The notes under the pieces are model-generated. The model did no database searches and had not been told where the DNA came from. It was given only the letters and a program-made list of their open reading frames with translations. 64,000 nucleotides of DNA, from assembly GCA_963556495.2 (NCBI GenBank), contig OY747710.1:43127500-43191499 (forward strand), given 5' to 3'. Below, piece after piece: positions 14,186-23,935 of this stretch (its first letter is position 1; each line of letters begins with the position of its first letter). Origin of the DNA: Valencia hispanica. Taxonomy: Eukaryota > Chordata > Actinopteri > Cyprinodontiformes > Valenciidae. The position numbers were made by a program, and so were the translations under genes.

Positions 14186-16324
14186 AATAACAATAATAAT
14201 AATAATGATGACATGTTGTCAAAATCAATGGTACACCAGACACATAATCAACCGTCTTTCATGACCATGTCAGTCCCAGATCTAAATCCTATAGTAAATT
14301 GGAGCATTGTTATATTAGCCAAAGGTTTTTAAATCTCATGTCTACCAACTTTTAAACTCACCTCAACCTTGAAATGTCATCCCACATCACTTCTGTGTGT
14401 GTTGGGGGGTCACATTAAATCTTTAATATTGTGTTAAAAGCTCTAGACAGTGAGACATCTCTAGTTTTTATATGTTTTGGGATTTGTCAACCGACACTCA
14501 CTCAAAGGGGACATATTATGCAAATTTCACTTTTTTTTTTATCCTTTAGTGTTGCCATTTGGGTCTCTGGTGCCTCTATAAAAACTCCAGACATGAATAA
14601 AAAAATCCATCCATTTAAAAAAAAAAATGTTTTGCAAATGTTTGCTGTCGGAAATCGTATGCGTCTACAAGCCGTTTGAAAAAGTGCCTTATTGTGACGT
14701 CACAATAAGCGGAATTTGTTAATAACCGCCCCTCACCTGTCAAATCCCCGCCTCTCACAAGTCAATGCCATTCTCATGGGTGGCAAACCGACAGCCAAGT
14801 AACATGATGGTTGGGCGTGGTCTGCATGCACTAATTTGCATAAAAGTGACAGAGCCCTCTGAACAGCTAATTCTGAAAGGGACTGAAATTGTCAAGAATA
14901 GAGCTGGTGAGATCGCTTTATGTGAGAGTGATCTTGTGCAAAGTACCTCATAAACACGTTTTGTACAGACCATATACCTATTATAACATGATATGTCCCC
15001 TTTAATAGACATTTTCACTTGAGTTCAGCCCTAATCGATGGGGTTGTTGACAATATAGATTGTTGATGGGTGCACCCAGGTGGAGAAAGATGCGGATGCG
15101 CCTGACTTGGCTATGTCTCCCAAAGCTGTCCACACATCTTCCCAAGGGGCTGGACGGAAATGGAGATGACATATTCAGGACAAGTCACCGAGTTGCGCCT
15201 GTTCAGGTATTTCATTACAGTCGCTCTCATATGCTGGACCACATAATGTGTTATAATCAACGCCACAAGTGCAGAAGTTTCTCCTTCTGAGTTTGAGGGG
15301 GGGAAAAGAAAGGGGCAGGAAGGGAGAGCAGACACGGCTGCCGTTTACCGCATGAGCCGCCCTCATCTCCTCGGCAAATGAACAAAATTAAACCCTGCAT
15401 TGGAGTCAGATGACAAATTGAAGATAACATTGTTAAGCCACTATGGAGAAACAGGAGAGGGCTGCTGCAGGGTCCGTTTTTCTTGCTTACTGTTGCACGC
15501 TGATCTAATAATCTGGAAGCTGGAGACACGGCGTTGCTTTGCCGAGATGAAACTTAAAAGACAGACATTCATAAACCTTTCTGAAGAACAAAGGGGGTGG
15601 GGGGGGTGCAGGGAGAAGATGAACAAGAGGAGAAGAAGAGCATAACTCCCCCACCATCAGCTCTCTGTGGAGAGATGTAAAAATAACCTGGGAACACAGA
15701 GTAACACAGGGGAGGCATAATCCCTGGGCAACTTGGACATATTTATTCTGCTTCTCATTTGGAAGAGGGATTAGTATCCACCTTCTAATCTTCTCAGAGT
15801 CCCCAAATTAAATCTCGTCGCTGCCGTTCTGTATGTGCAATGGGAAATCTCCTGTTTGGATATCTGACAGACTGCGTCGGCCTGACGCTCCTCTGAGGCC
15901 TAACCAGAGCAACGAATGCTAGGGTTCAGTCCAGGTGGACTCAGCCCTGGGCGTGCAGAACTTTATTTTTCATTGTTTGCTCTCTCTCCATGAAAATGTT
16001 GAACTTCTTCAACACTTTAACACACAAAATACCTACAAAAAAAAATCAAAATTCAAATGCAACAGTGATGCAACAGTCCTAGGGATTAAGATAGTTTGAT
16101 GTGTGAAGTCCCCAAGAAAGTAATGAGCAACATGAAGTGTACAAACCCTGAAGTAGTCGCTGCATGCTGCGAGGACGGCCTTGTGGGCGTGGAACTTCTG
16201 CTCGCCGGCGACCAGGGTGACGTCACACAGCTGACCATCCTTCCTCTGCTGGTTGAGGGCAGAGAGAACCGAGTCCTGGTGGGACTTTGAATGGCAGAGC
16301 CTCTGTCCTGTCAGCATCTCCTTA
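1635..16324 (-). CDS. klhl32: Kelch-like BTB protein gene, klhl32-like, partial (three exons)
   Basis: Three minus-strand exons (16324-16147, 9726-9619, 1733-1635) join in frame to give 128 codons of a BTB domain running into the BACK region. Read in order they follow my memory of vertebrate KLHL32: MLTGQRLCHS near the start, LCDVTLVAGEQKFHAHKAVL, then AMFSLCMVES, then the VIQDVLSAGSHLQLLELL segment. Kelch-like proteins of this type are usually substrate adaptors for Cullin-3 ubiquitin ligases: BTB binds Cul3 and the C-terminal kelch propeller binds substrate. The kelch repeats and the rest of BACK are not in the window and should lie left of position 1. The exon with the true start is upstream on the minus strand and was not found. 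The introns (about 6.4 and 7.9 kb) are packed with transposons. Another close Kelch-like paralog is possible, but 32 fits best. Confidence 0.8.
2690..3010 (+). mobile_element. Old Tc1-like transposase remnant
   Basis: Contains decayed forms of Tc1 core phrases (AAGAGCTCTGGTCAGACGAA, ATGGTGCTGGCAGCACCATG) with many frame breaks. It lies just before the better preserved element at 3044. Confidence 0.6.
3044..4647 (+). mobile_element. Tc1-like transposon, nearly full length, with long TIRs and TA target site
   Basis: 1604 bp flanked by TA (3042-3043 and 4648-4649). The ends are inverted repeats of about 200 bp (CAGTGGCTTGCAAAAGTATT at the left; its reverse complement at the right), with the inner motif GGGGTGTGCGTAATTATTCA repeated inside each arm, which is the IR/DR layout. 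It encloses one transposase gene in plus orientation. Both ends are intact, so the copy is young compared with the other Tc1 remnants here, but the gene is broken. Confidence 0.92.
3413..4424 (+). pseudogene. Tc1-like transposase, broken by a frameshift and a stop
   Basis: The start MKSKEHTRQV is followed by a paired-type helix-turn-helix region (GYKKISQALNIPRSTVQAII) and a GRPPKLT hook. The frame changes at about 3820-3850, then continues with WSEETKIELFG, GGGSIMLWGCFSSAG, FQQDNDPKH and SPDLNPIENLW, and hits TAA at 4254. Reading on in the same frame reaches the natural end GGST-stop at 4424. The second and third catalytic acidic residues (D of QQDND, E of PIENLW) are present; the first site reads WSE where Sleeping Beauty has WSD. 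The enzyme cannot be made in one piece. Confidence 0.9.
5166..5383. mobile_element. Short inverted-repeat element (possible MITE)
   Basis: About 32 bp near 5167-5198 (CTCTTTTCCTGTATCAGAAC followed by AACTTCTCCC) recurs inverted at 5349-5381 with few mismatches. The inside has no coding. No target duplication was identified. Confidence 0.5.
6105..6324. mobile_element. Nonautonomous hAT element with 8-bp target duplication
   Basis: The ends CAGTGTTTTTCAACCCTG (6113) and CAGGGTTGAGAAATGTTG (to 6316) are inverted repeats of a common fish hAT family. Flanks AGCTAAGA (6105-6112) and AGCTAAGC (6317-6324) match at 7 of 8 positions, the target duplication length of hAT transposons. The element proper is 204 bp. 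Confidence 0.85.
6337..6405 (-). mobile_element. tRNA-derived SINE remnant
   Basis: The minus strand has a B-box-like TTGGTTGAATCCCAGCC preceded by GAAGCAAGAAGCTCC, matching the tRNA-like head of a common fish repeat. No acceptor stem, so not a working tRNA gene. Confidence 0.4.
6446..6978 (-). mobile_element. Probable LTR of an LTR retroelement, with polypurine tract
   Basis: On the minus strand the purine tract ACAGGGGGGAA (about 6979-6990) is followed at once by TGTTGTGGTAGATAC, the usual tract plus LTR start. An AATAAA signal lies about 350 bp further on, and a TTACA end is possible near 6446. The sequence before the tract (up to about 7100) may be decayed internal sequence, but no retroviral gene is recognised. 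This would be a 3' LTR of a truncated copy; the far boundary is uncertain. Confidence 0.45.
8465..8935. repeat. Retroposon tail (8534-8760) inside another repeat
   Basis: AAGGCAAGGCAATTTTATTT near 8534, followed by AATTCAAGGTGCTTTAAATA, is a dispersed fish retroposon tail. It is flanked by GGGTGTCGCAAA at 8489 and again at 8824, so a host repeat appears to have been split by the insertion. Confidence 0.45.
9090..9238. repeat. Repeat copy A, also present at 40025-40206
   Basis: AGAATGTTGTGACAGCTTTT and the following TCTTACTCATAGTATCGCAA and TACGCATCCCTA match the right end of the hAT-like element at 38969-40206 in order and orientation. Confidence 0.7.
9527..9542 (+). repeat. Poly-C tract
   Basis: Sixteen C residues. 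Similar C runs lie at 10505-10524 and 10744-10760; all three are in the intron between klhl32 exons A and B or close to it. Confidence 0.9.
9619..9726 (-). CDS. klhl32: klhl32 exon B: middle of BTB domain
   Basis: 108 nt, 36 codons, AMFSLCMVES to FAYTGE. The acceptor is CTCATCAG|GCC and the donor GAG|GTGAGC, both phase 0, matching the end of exon A. It carries the conserved L-x-F-A-Y-T-G motif of BTB domains. Confidence 0.88.
9727..12000. other. klhl32 intron, no gene recognised
   Basis: Two poly-C tracts, an ATTC tetranucleotide repeat at 10861-10880 and ordinary AT-rich DNA. Short open frames here (for example around 11380-11490 on the minus strand) have no recognisable domain. Confidence 0.5.
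12000..13235 (+). mobile_element. Decayed Tc1-like element
   Basis: A degenerate transposase starts near 12257 (ATGAAGACTAAAGGACACTC) and contains VLWSEETKMYFFG, HHAVGMLLA-type and WPSHSPDLNPMENL segments in different frames, with stops between them. The right end has GGGGGTGAATACTTTTTATA near 13207-13226. The middle part is internally deleted. The left boundary is uncertain. Confidence 0.75.
13870..14340 (+). mobile_element. Tc1-like remnant carrying an (AAT)n tract
   Basis: TTTGGTCAGAAGAGACTAAA and, further on, TCCCAGATCTAAATCCTATA are decayed catalytic-region phrases of Tc1 transposases. An (AAT/AAC)n tract at about 14146-14208 sits between them. Confidence 0.6.
14504..15003. mobile_element. 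MITE with AAAGGGGACATATNATG ends
   Basis: The left end AAAGGGGACATATTATG (14504-14520) and right end CATGATATGTCCCCTTT (14987-15003) are inverted repeats. The 500-bp inside has no real gene. This is a very common fish nonautonomous DNA transposon type. Confidence 0.85.
15004..16146. other. Less repetitive intron sequence
   Basis: Balanced base composition with no transposon ends and no recognised domain. It could hold noncoding regulatory sequence because it lies next to klhl32 exon A and looks unlike the AT-rich repeats, but nothing specific is visible. Confidence 0.3.
16147..16324 (-). CDS. klhl32: klhl32 exon A: N-terminal half of BTB domain
   Basis: 178 nt: one base finishing a split codon plus 59 codons (KEMLTGQRLC to AACSDYFR). 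The acceptor is TGTAACAG just upstream; the donor is AGG|GTTTGT, a weak but usable GT site. It contains the BTB signature D-V-T-L-V-A and the H-A-H-K-A-V-L-A-A-C-S-D-Y-F helix used for dimerisation and Cul3 binding. The ATG inside the exon (MLTGQR) could serve as a start, but the family has a few residues before it, so a short upstream coding exon is expected. Confidence 0.85.
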
Positions 16325-16920
16325 CTGTTACAACACACAGAAATACACACACAGCTGCTGGTGCATATCATGAACCGGGATTAAACCGTATACCCTTAAT
16401 AAACAGAAAGCAGTGATTGTAATAAATAAAAAAATGTCAGTTAAAACAATTTGTATCCACAATTTCTTATGTAAAACTAATTCTACTGTAATTTAACTTT
16501 TGATCAGAGAAAATATATAATGAGTTTTTTTTGTTTAGAAATATATTGTTTAATTGGCATTTTTGAGTTTTTCACTTTGAAAAAGTACTAATTTGAAAAA
16601 ATGAACAGTTAATATTTAGTTACCCTATCACCCAGATAATTCAGCTTTTTTCGATTTTTTTCTTTTACTTTTAATTAGAAATATCCCGAAACAGATATGA
16701 TTTCTACTTTTAAAGAAATTAATCCCTGGCATAAAATAAATATCACTAAATGTCTAACTTTTATTAGATATTATATGAATTTCATAGTTTTATGACTTCT
16801 CAAGCATAATCAGGAGGTTTCATTTATTACTTCTCATCAGACAGCTCCCTTTATAGTCATTATTTTTTAAGAACACCTCATTTGGCTGTAATAAAAGTTT
16901 CCTTTGTAAAATGTGAATTT

Positions 16921-17820
16921 AAAGGAGTCCTGACCTGTAATTTTCACTTTTCCACAAGAAAAAATGTATGTTATGATTGCCTAACGATTATACACTGCCC
17001 GGGAAGCCGATATTTAAAATTGAAGCGCTTGTTTACCCTTGGGTTCGTCAACCAGCCCACGTGCACGCGCACTCAAATACGCGATTTTAATTTCTGGCCG
17101 ACTTGACGTCAAGTCGGCGCAGGATATACCATATATAGACATCGCAGACCTATGCTGCAGGAAGCCCATCGTTCACTTCAAAGAGTTGGCTCTTACAGCC
17201 GGGTCGTTCGCGACTGACACATCACTACTGAATTCCGATTCGAAGTACGAACTCGACCGTGAAAGATGCAGAAACGTAGTGCACACGTGAGTTGCTCTGT
17301 TCTTGACTGCCAGAATCAACATGGAAATATTTTTTCTATTTTTTTACACCGGAATCCTTTACAAATTTGGGACAATATCAGGCAAAGTTGGCATCGAAGC
17401 TCCATTTGGAAAAAGGGGCCATTCCAGCAATCAGAGACTTGCCTGCAATTGAAACGGTAAGGCTGTGTTTTTATTGCTTTGCTGTGTGTAACAAACATCA
17501 GCTAACTGCTAATGTGGCTATTGTATGCTAGAGGGAGTAGTAGATATGGTTTAGATATGCTGAAGCGTTACCTGCGCTGTCAACCCCCCTCCTTCCTGCC
17601 ACCAATCAACGCGCCCCTCATTAGAATTATTACAATGACCGTCCACAACAGCCAAAATATTGCATCAGATCTCGCGAGACAATAATGCCTTCAGAAATAA
17701 GGGTCAGAGGAGCTTTGTGTTTATCTTTTTCACTTTTTTTCAACTTTTCTTTTTCTGAAGGGCCTGAAAGACTATAATAGTGCGTGGGTATCCAAGATAA
17801 TACTAGGTTATGACTCCTTT
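16921..17820. mobile_element. DNA transposon with AAAGGAGTC inverted ends
   Basis: The left end AAAGGAGTCCTGACCTGTAA and right end TACTAGGTTATGACTCCTTT are inverted repeats, both flanked by TTTAAA-like sequence. The 900-bp inside contains a perfect 22-bp palindrome (17097-17118) and a short open frame at 17266-17460 with a weak C-x4-C pattern (CSVLDC) like the start of a THAP zinc finger. The THAP idea is tentative. Confidence 0.65.
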
Positions 17821-17879
17821 AAATCAGCCATCGGTATTGAAGTAGGCCCTTATTTGTGAAGTCAGCTGCACTGCCGCTG

Positions 17880-18165
17880 TGGGGTACAAAGCAGCTGAAT
17901 CTCGGCCACGCCTCCGTAGCGAGTTGGAGTTTATGCCACGTAACAGGTGAGCGATTTCTTAAGCATAGCATGCCATTTAGTTAGAGTCTTTAGCTTAGCT
18001 CCATCTTTCTCGCTGTCTGTGTCTGTGCCACTGCAGCAGCGCCGCTGTCAAAATTTCAATCACAGCCAAGACCACGCCCAGCACTACACCCACCCCCCCT
18101 ACACGCGTTCGCAACACCTCTTCTTGGAAATCTGGGTGGAGTAAGACTCTGGTAGGGAGGAGAGT
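17880..18165 (+). mobile_element. MITE copy, partial, first arm of a head-to-head pair
   Basis: It ends in GTAAGACTCTGGTAGGGAGG followed by AGAGTTG, the same end sequence as the copies at 18168-18606 and 56234-56626. Its left limit is unclear. It abuts the next copy in opposite orientation. Confidence 0.55.
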
Positions 18166-18167
18166 TG

Positions 18168-18606
18168 AACAACTCACCCCCCTAACAGAGTCCTACTCCA
18201 CCTACATTTCCAGTTTAAAAAATGCTGCAAAAGGAGGCGTTGCCTGGAGGACGGAGGGACGTGCGGGGGGGAAAGGGCTGGGCACCGTCAACACTTCTCT
18301 GCTATTACAACTTCCTACGGAGGCGAGAACCGGCTTGTTTTATACTCCACAGTGGCAGGATGGCTGACATCAGCCCTCACCGCAGAGCGAACAGCAATGC
18401 CCATTTAAAATTCAAATTCAAGTGCAGTGTAGAGTTTTAACCTGAAGAGGGCGCCACACTGACAGTTTTTGGTAGAACATTTATATTTTTGCTAAAATGT
18501 ACTAAAATACCAAAAATAATGACCAGACATGTAGACAGCACTATTAGACACTCATTTATACACTATCAGCAAAAAAAGTTGATTTGGGGGAGAGTTGCTC
18601 TTTAAG
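18168..18606 (-). mobile_element. MITE with GAGTTGCTCTTTAA ends
   Basis: About 440 bp with ends CAACTCACCCCCCTAACAGA and GAGTTGCTCTTTAAG. Inside, ATGGCTGACATCAGCC, GGCGCCACACTGACAG and TTTTATACTCCACAG match the copy at 56234-56626 in inverse orientation. Noncoding. Confidence 0.8.
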
Positions 18607-19780
18607 GATAATTTAGAATCACCTATTAACCTGTGTGAGAAAATAGGAAAAAAACAAAACAAATACGTACGAGATGAACAAGCATGAGAGCCACCGTACT
18701 TCCTGTCTTATTGGAAGGTTTTCAGGACATCTTGTGCACATATTTAGAATGCGCTCCCCCAGTAAAGTATGCTGTCTACAGTAGCACGAGTGGGAGGTTC
18801 ATGCACTAGGTTTGGTGCTCAAGAAGCCATGTCTGTGACTGACCAAAATATTTATGTGCAACCATGTTTTGAGTTTTTTCAACTCAAAAACTGATTTAGT
18901 ACCTTCAAATGATCATAGTGAGTCAGTGAGATTTAATTTAAATATAAGAGTATGCCTACTGAGTAAATAGAGAAACTTAAAAAGCCCATTTAGTTTTGGT
19001 AAAAATAAAGTACAGTATTTGAGAGGTTTATGTGTTATGCATGTCTGTAAGGTTTTCCTGGGGTGTACTTGATTTTTTTTGTTTTTGAGTCTTGGAAAAA
19101 CCAGATCATTAACCTGCTAAAACCCTAGTGCCGACTGAGGGTTCAATTTCTTTGTACCGTAACTGTACAGTGAAAACTTTAAAGTACATTGTCTCATGCA
19201 TGGTCATTGATACAACAATGCAGGACAATGACTTCCAACAAATCTATATCATAGGTTGCAAAACTGACCAAAGTAACAAGTGGAACAGATGTGGAAGGTG
19301 AAGGGAATAATGATGCATTCCATATAACCTCTTAGGTCAGAAATTCCCATGAGGAGAAGTGAATCAAAACAACCACAAAGTGAGTTTCTCGACTTGAAAG
19401 TCAGAGGGACCTCATTAAGAACTGTCCTTAAAATAAACATGGCTTAGCAGGGTGTGTAAAAGTGGTGATAGAGGCAGTCATAAGCTATTCATTAGCAGCT
19501 CTGTCAGTTTGTTCCCTATCACATGATTTACTAGTATCGGTCAACCTCAATCAGCAATAGTGTTGCTTGACTGAAACACAGTGAAATAGGTATTAGCAGT
19601 ATGCATTACTAAAATAAGGTCAGTGAGCAGTGAAACAAGGTTTAAGGTGTCTTCATTAGCCTCCTTCCTGATTTCTTATTTGTTTGTCACACATAAATCT
19701 TTCAGATCATCGAACAAATATAAATGTGAGTCAAAGAAAACACAAGTAAACATCAAATGTAATTTTTAATTGAAGGTTTG
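18607..19780. other. Intergenic sequence, nothing recognised
   Basis: AT-rich, no long open frame, no repeat ends recognised by eye. Confidence 0.4.
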
Positions 19781-19784
19781 TATT

Positions 19785-20715
19785 AAGGGAGAGAAAAAAA
19801 ATCCAAACCTACACGGCCCTGTGTGAAAAAGTTTTTGACCCCCCCCCCCGTTTAAATTTAACAGTGGTTCATCACACCTGAGTTTATTTTCTCGAGCCAC
19901 AACTAGGCCACAGCTGTTCTCAATCAAGAAATCATTTAAATAAGACCTGCCTGACAAAGTGAAGTAGACCAAAAGTCTCCATCCTAGAGGGTAGGGGGAC
20001 CACCTCCTGGGTCCAGGGGCTGGTTGCTCTGCTAGGGTATCAGTACCTGGACCTGGGAGTATAGAGTGTGTATGGGAGTATTATTGTGTCTGTGTGTTCC
20101 TGTGTATCTGTCAGGTTGGGTCTTGGGCTGCCTTCTGACCTGGCGCATCTCAGGCCCCCCACCAAATGAGGGGCCAATTTCCCCTCCGTCAATCCCTGCT
20201 GGTGCGTTGGTGGCTCACAGATGGTGAAAACAAGGAACAGTGGTGAACATGCTCAAGAGTGGCCAGTCGACCAAAATGACCCCAAGGATGGTCTGGGGCT
20301 GTTTTGCTGCTTGGATCAATGGAACCATGAATTCTGCTGTCTACCAAAAAAAATCTGAACATCTGTTGGTGACCTCAAGCTGAGACCATCTGTTGGTGAC
20401 CTCAAGCTGAAACCAACTTGGTTTCTGCAGCAGAACAATGATCCAAAACACTCCAGCAAGTCCACCTCTGATTTGCTGAAGAAAAAACACAATGAAGACT
20501 TTGGAGTGGCCTAGTCAAATTCCTGGCCTGAATCCTATTGAGATGCTGAGGCATGACTTTAAAAAAATGGTTCATTTGGGAAAACCTCCATTGTAGCTGA
20601 TGTACAACAATTCTGCAAATGTAAATGGTTCAGAATTCCTCCACAGATGGAAAAGACTCATTACAAGTTATTGCAAACACTTGATTGCAGTTGTTTGGTA
20701 TAGGGGGGAATCACT
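19785..20715 (+). mobile_element. Tc1-like remnant interrupted by an L1 3' fragment
   Basis: The left end CCCTGTGTGAAAAAGTTTTT and right end GGGGGGAATCACTTTTTAAT are decayed inverted ends of a Tc1 subfamily. A decayed transposase piece (CCAAGGATGGTCTGGGGCTG, AGCAGAACAATGATCCAAAA, CCTGAATCCTATTGAGATG) lies at about 20223-20560. Between 19980 and 20222 sits G-rich L1 3' sequence. A short direct duplication (CATCTGTTGGTGACCTCAAG twice) lies at about 20357-20412. Confidence 0.65.
19980..20222 (+). mobile_element. L1-like G-rich 3' region fragment
   Basis: Its reverse complement matches 22446-22700 (GGTTGGGTCTTGGGCTGCCT, GGTATCAGTACCTGGACCTG and flanks). It is therefore another copy of the G-rich part of the L1 element at 21845-23935, in opposite orientation. 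Confidence 0.7.
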
Positions 20716-21126
20716 TTTTAATAAAACTGTAAGTATAATAAAACAAGCGTGATCAATTGCAACAATAAATAAACGTAAAAATGTTCATACTACATATCTT
20801 AAAACACATACCAATAGTCATCTTTGTTTCGGTTCATCTCCTGCCGACTGATTATTAAACGGTTTCATTAAGTAGGAACAAACAAATGTTTAATACAATT
20901 GTTTAGTACATAAAGGAACCCTGTACCTTCTCCTTTTCCCTTTAGATAGAAAGAAGAATGAAAAAAGGAATGCAGCATTTCAACAGTGCATCACACATAG
21001 CTATTCATTTTAAATTAGTAGGTGTGTCCATGGTCTCTAGAATCCAGGATAATTTATAAGTTTATCAAAAACAGAGCTACAACAATAAAATGACCCACAA
21101 CTGTTATCGCAATATGGAAATCGCAA

Positions 21127-21150
21127 TAGATAGATAGATAGATAGATATC
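21127..21150 (+). repeat. (TAGA)n microsatellite
   Basis: Six ATAG units in an otherwise unremarkable intergenic stretch. A G-rich (GT)n/G11 tract follows at 21317-21340. Confidence 0.9.
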
Positions 21151-21718
21151 AATGCTGTATGTGAATAAGCTAAATACATTTAGCAGCCGCTGCCTGCAGT
21201 GCCGTCCACCCAAATCTATCTTGAGTCCACTTTTAGTCTTGGCTGTCTCTCTAAATGCTGCTGTCGGCCAGGAGGCTTGCTCTGTCACCTTCATGGTGAT
21301 GGAAATAGGAAATAGGTGTGTGTGTGTGGGGGGGGGGGGAGGAGTTCTGGTCTGGAGGTAGGGTGAATAATAACTCATGCTGCCTGCCAGGAACTCTGAC
21401 AGAAAGAGATCCAGCGCAAGAAAGAAGGAAGCTGGTTTAGAAGCAAATGATTTAACAACCAGAGAACTGAGAGGTAATGTAAGAGATAGGAAGAGGGATG
21501 GAATCTGTTGATGTTCTGAGTAAATGCATCACTCCTGAAATTCAGATAGTTAAACATTAGGTGTTCTGTTCACTTTTGTTCTTTTACAAAACTGGAAGGT
21601 GATTTTTAAGTTCTTTAATTTTCACTACTGTCTTACATCAAAGTGCTGAATGTTCTTTACCCTGTTGGTATTCAACTGGCCTTGTTTTCTTAACCCATTT
21701 GTGCTTTTTTTTTAATAA

Positions 21719-21845
21719 CGTGTCCTGTTTGGCAGTGTGGAGCTCAGAATTGGTGTCTGAGTACCAAGTAGAAGCCCAAAAGATTTACTTTCACAAGCGG
21801 AGAAGTACAGCTTTTGCTATAGTACTCCACTTGATATATATGTGT
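21719..21845 (+). repeat. Dispersed repeat, copy at 35391-35505
   Basis: GTGTCCTGTTTGGCAGTGTG ... AGAAGCCCAAAAGATTTACTTTC (about 115 bp) matches 35391-35505 in the same orientation at roughly three of four positions, each followed by TA-rich DNA. The family is not recognised. Confidence 0.6.
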
Positions 21846-23935
21846 GAGAAATCTTTATTATGAATTGCTGGGGGTTTTATTTCCTGATGTTATGGACACG
21901 GAGACGGAAAATTAAGGGGAAGAAAGAAAGAAGATGAAGAAGAGAGGTAGGAAACAAAAAGTCAAGAGAGAGGGTGAGTTGAAAATACAAGAGAGGAAGG
22001 GGAACAGCGGACAGCATCCCCAGGCCAAGCTCAGCCAGCACCTGGACACCAAGTTGTACCAGCTCTCGAGTCCTGATCCCGCGCCACGCAGAGCGCCGAG
22101 ACCAGGCATCCAACAAAGGCCAGGGCCGGTCCAACCCGCCAATGAACCGACCACGCACAGTGCGCACAGAACAGGTGATCGAACGAGCAGAGACGCTGGA
22201 TCCGTATCCCGCCGAGCCACCGAGCAGGCACCACCCAACAATCCCAAACCTGGCACCCCTAAAAGAGGTGCCCCAACCAACCAAAGGAAGATATCGGCCC
22301 AGCGCATCGGCCGACTGACACACCGGCCCCCCCAGGCCCAGCCAGGCACGCACCAGGTCCAAACCGGATTGACCACCGACGCACCAGTAGGCAGGGGCAT
22401 CCGTCACCGGCGGGGAGTGACGGAGGGGAAATAGGCCCCCCATTAAATGTAAGGCCTGAGGTGCGCCAGGCGAGAGGGCAGCCCAAGACCCAACCTGACA
22501 GGCAGACAAAGACATACAGACACAGTCATACGTTCCCTCCCTCTTAAACACATACATTCTCACTAACTCACCAAGACACCCAAGAAATGACGCTATACCC
22601 TCACTCACACACCCCATACACACTTTATGCTCCCAGGTCCAGGTACCGATGCCCCAGTAGAGCCACCAGCCCCCGGACCCGGGAGATGGACCCCCTACCT
22701 TCTAGGATGGAGACAAGCAGACCGCCAAGGGCCCCACAGTGGCGAGGCAGCCCGACAGCCCAGGACCCCGACCAGACCACCTGTTCCTCCTCCGGACCCC
22801 AACCCCAGGTTGAGTTCGCCCCCCCCCCTCCAGCACAGCCCTCCCCGCCGTCCAAGTGCCCTCGAAGGGGGAGAGCACCTGTCGCTAGTTAGCAATAGCC
22901 TCCCCGCCAGCAAAGGAGGCACCCGCGCCACCTGTGCATCGGAGGCCCCTGCCGCCCAAACCCCGGCAACATACCTGCCCAGACCAGGAGCAAACCGATG
23001 AACCGGGCGGCCGAACAGAGACCCCACGCCGGCCGACCCTCGGCCAGGACCACAGCTAGGGGGCGCGGCGCCCCAGAGCCCCGAATCCCCAGACCCTACC
23101 CAGGCGCAGCACGGCTACCAGGCCAGTAACCCATGTCCATCAGTGCAACCCCCCTAAGGCACCGCATGCAGCCATCAGGAGTTGCCACCCAAAGCCACCA
23201 AAGCCCAACCCCAGGTTGGGGCCACGACGTCCAGCGCCCCGTCCGCCCAGTGATCCCACCCCCAGGGATCCCCCCCAGACGCCTCCAACCCCAAAAACCC
23301 CCACATCAGCTAAGTACAAGTAGTTGATTCTGGGCAAAACCATCATTTTTATTGAAGCAACCCTTCCCATAAGTGATATGGGTAGGGATTTCCATCTAGC
23401 AAGATCATCTTCTACTTTTTTATAAAGTGGGATGTAGTTTAGCTTTATTAAATCTGGCAGTCTTGGTGAGACATTGATACCTAAATAAGTAATATTCCCT
23501 GACTGCAGTTGTTTATTAGTTGGATTCTGGACAGAACAACTGATTGGAAGAACTGTAGATTTTAACCAATTTATAGAATAATCTGAAACGTTTGAGTAAG
23601 AGTTTATCAACCCGATTACCTGAGAGAAAGAGGTTTGTGAATGCTGGAGAAAAAGTAATACATCATTTGCATAAAGACTGATTTTATGTTCCATGTTATT
23701 GCATTTTATGCCTTTAATATTGTGAGTTTGCCTGATTGCTGCAGCTAGTGGTTCAATAAAAATAGCAAACAGGGAGGGAGAGAGAGGACATCCCTGCCCG
23801 GTACCTCTCTGAAGATAAAACCTAGATGATGTTTGGTTATTAGTCCTGATACAGGCTGTTGGTGAACTGTATAATATTTTTCAAACAGTTTATAAAATAA
23901 TTTCCAAAGCCACCTGCTCTTATGTCCCACAGCTG
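21845..23935 (-). mobile_element. L1-like LINE, internally deleted, with long G-rich 3' region
   Basis: On the minus strand 23935-23330 encodes part of an L1-type reverse transcriptase: GQGCPLSPSLFAIFIEPLAA, then ISLYANDVLLFL, then LPISLMGRVASIKMMVLPRI. The active-site box reads YAND where YADD is expected, so the enzyme is dead. After LPRINYL the coding stops abruptly and runs into about 1.3 kb of G-rich DNA (C-rich on the plus strand, 22000-23320), an AG-rich stretch and AATAAAA near 21880, then AATAAAG. The order RT, G-rich 3' UTR, poly-A signal agrees with an L1 in minus orientation that lost the rest of ORF2. The long open frames in the G-rich part are compositional artefacts. Confidence 0.75.

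Noticed and set aside
21877..22623. 248-codon minus-strand open frame and overlapping frames on both strands in the GC-rich block
   Set aside because: Composition is extreme and all frames are open; no domain is seen. It matches the G-rich 3' region of an L1-like element, with another copy at 19980-20222.
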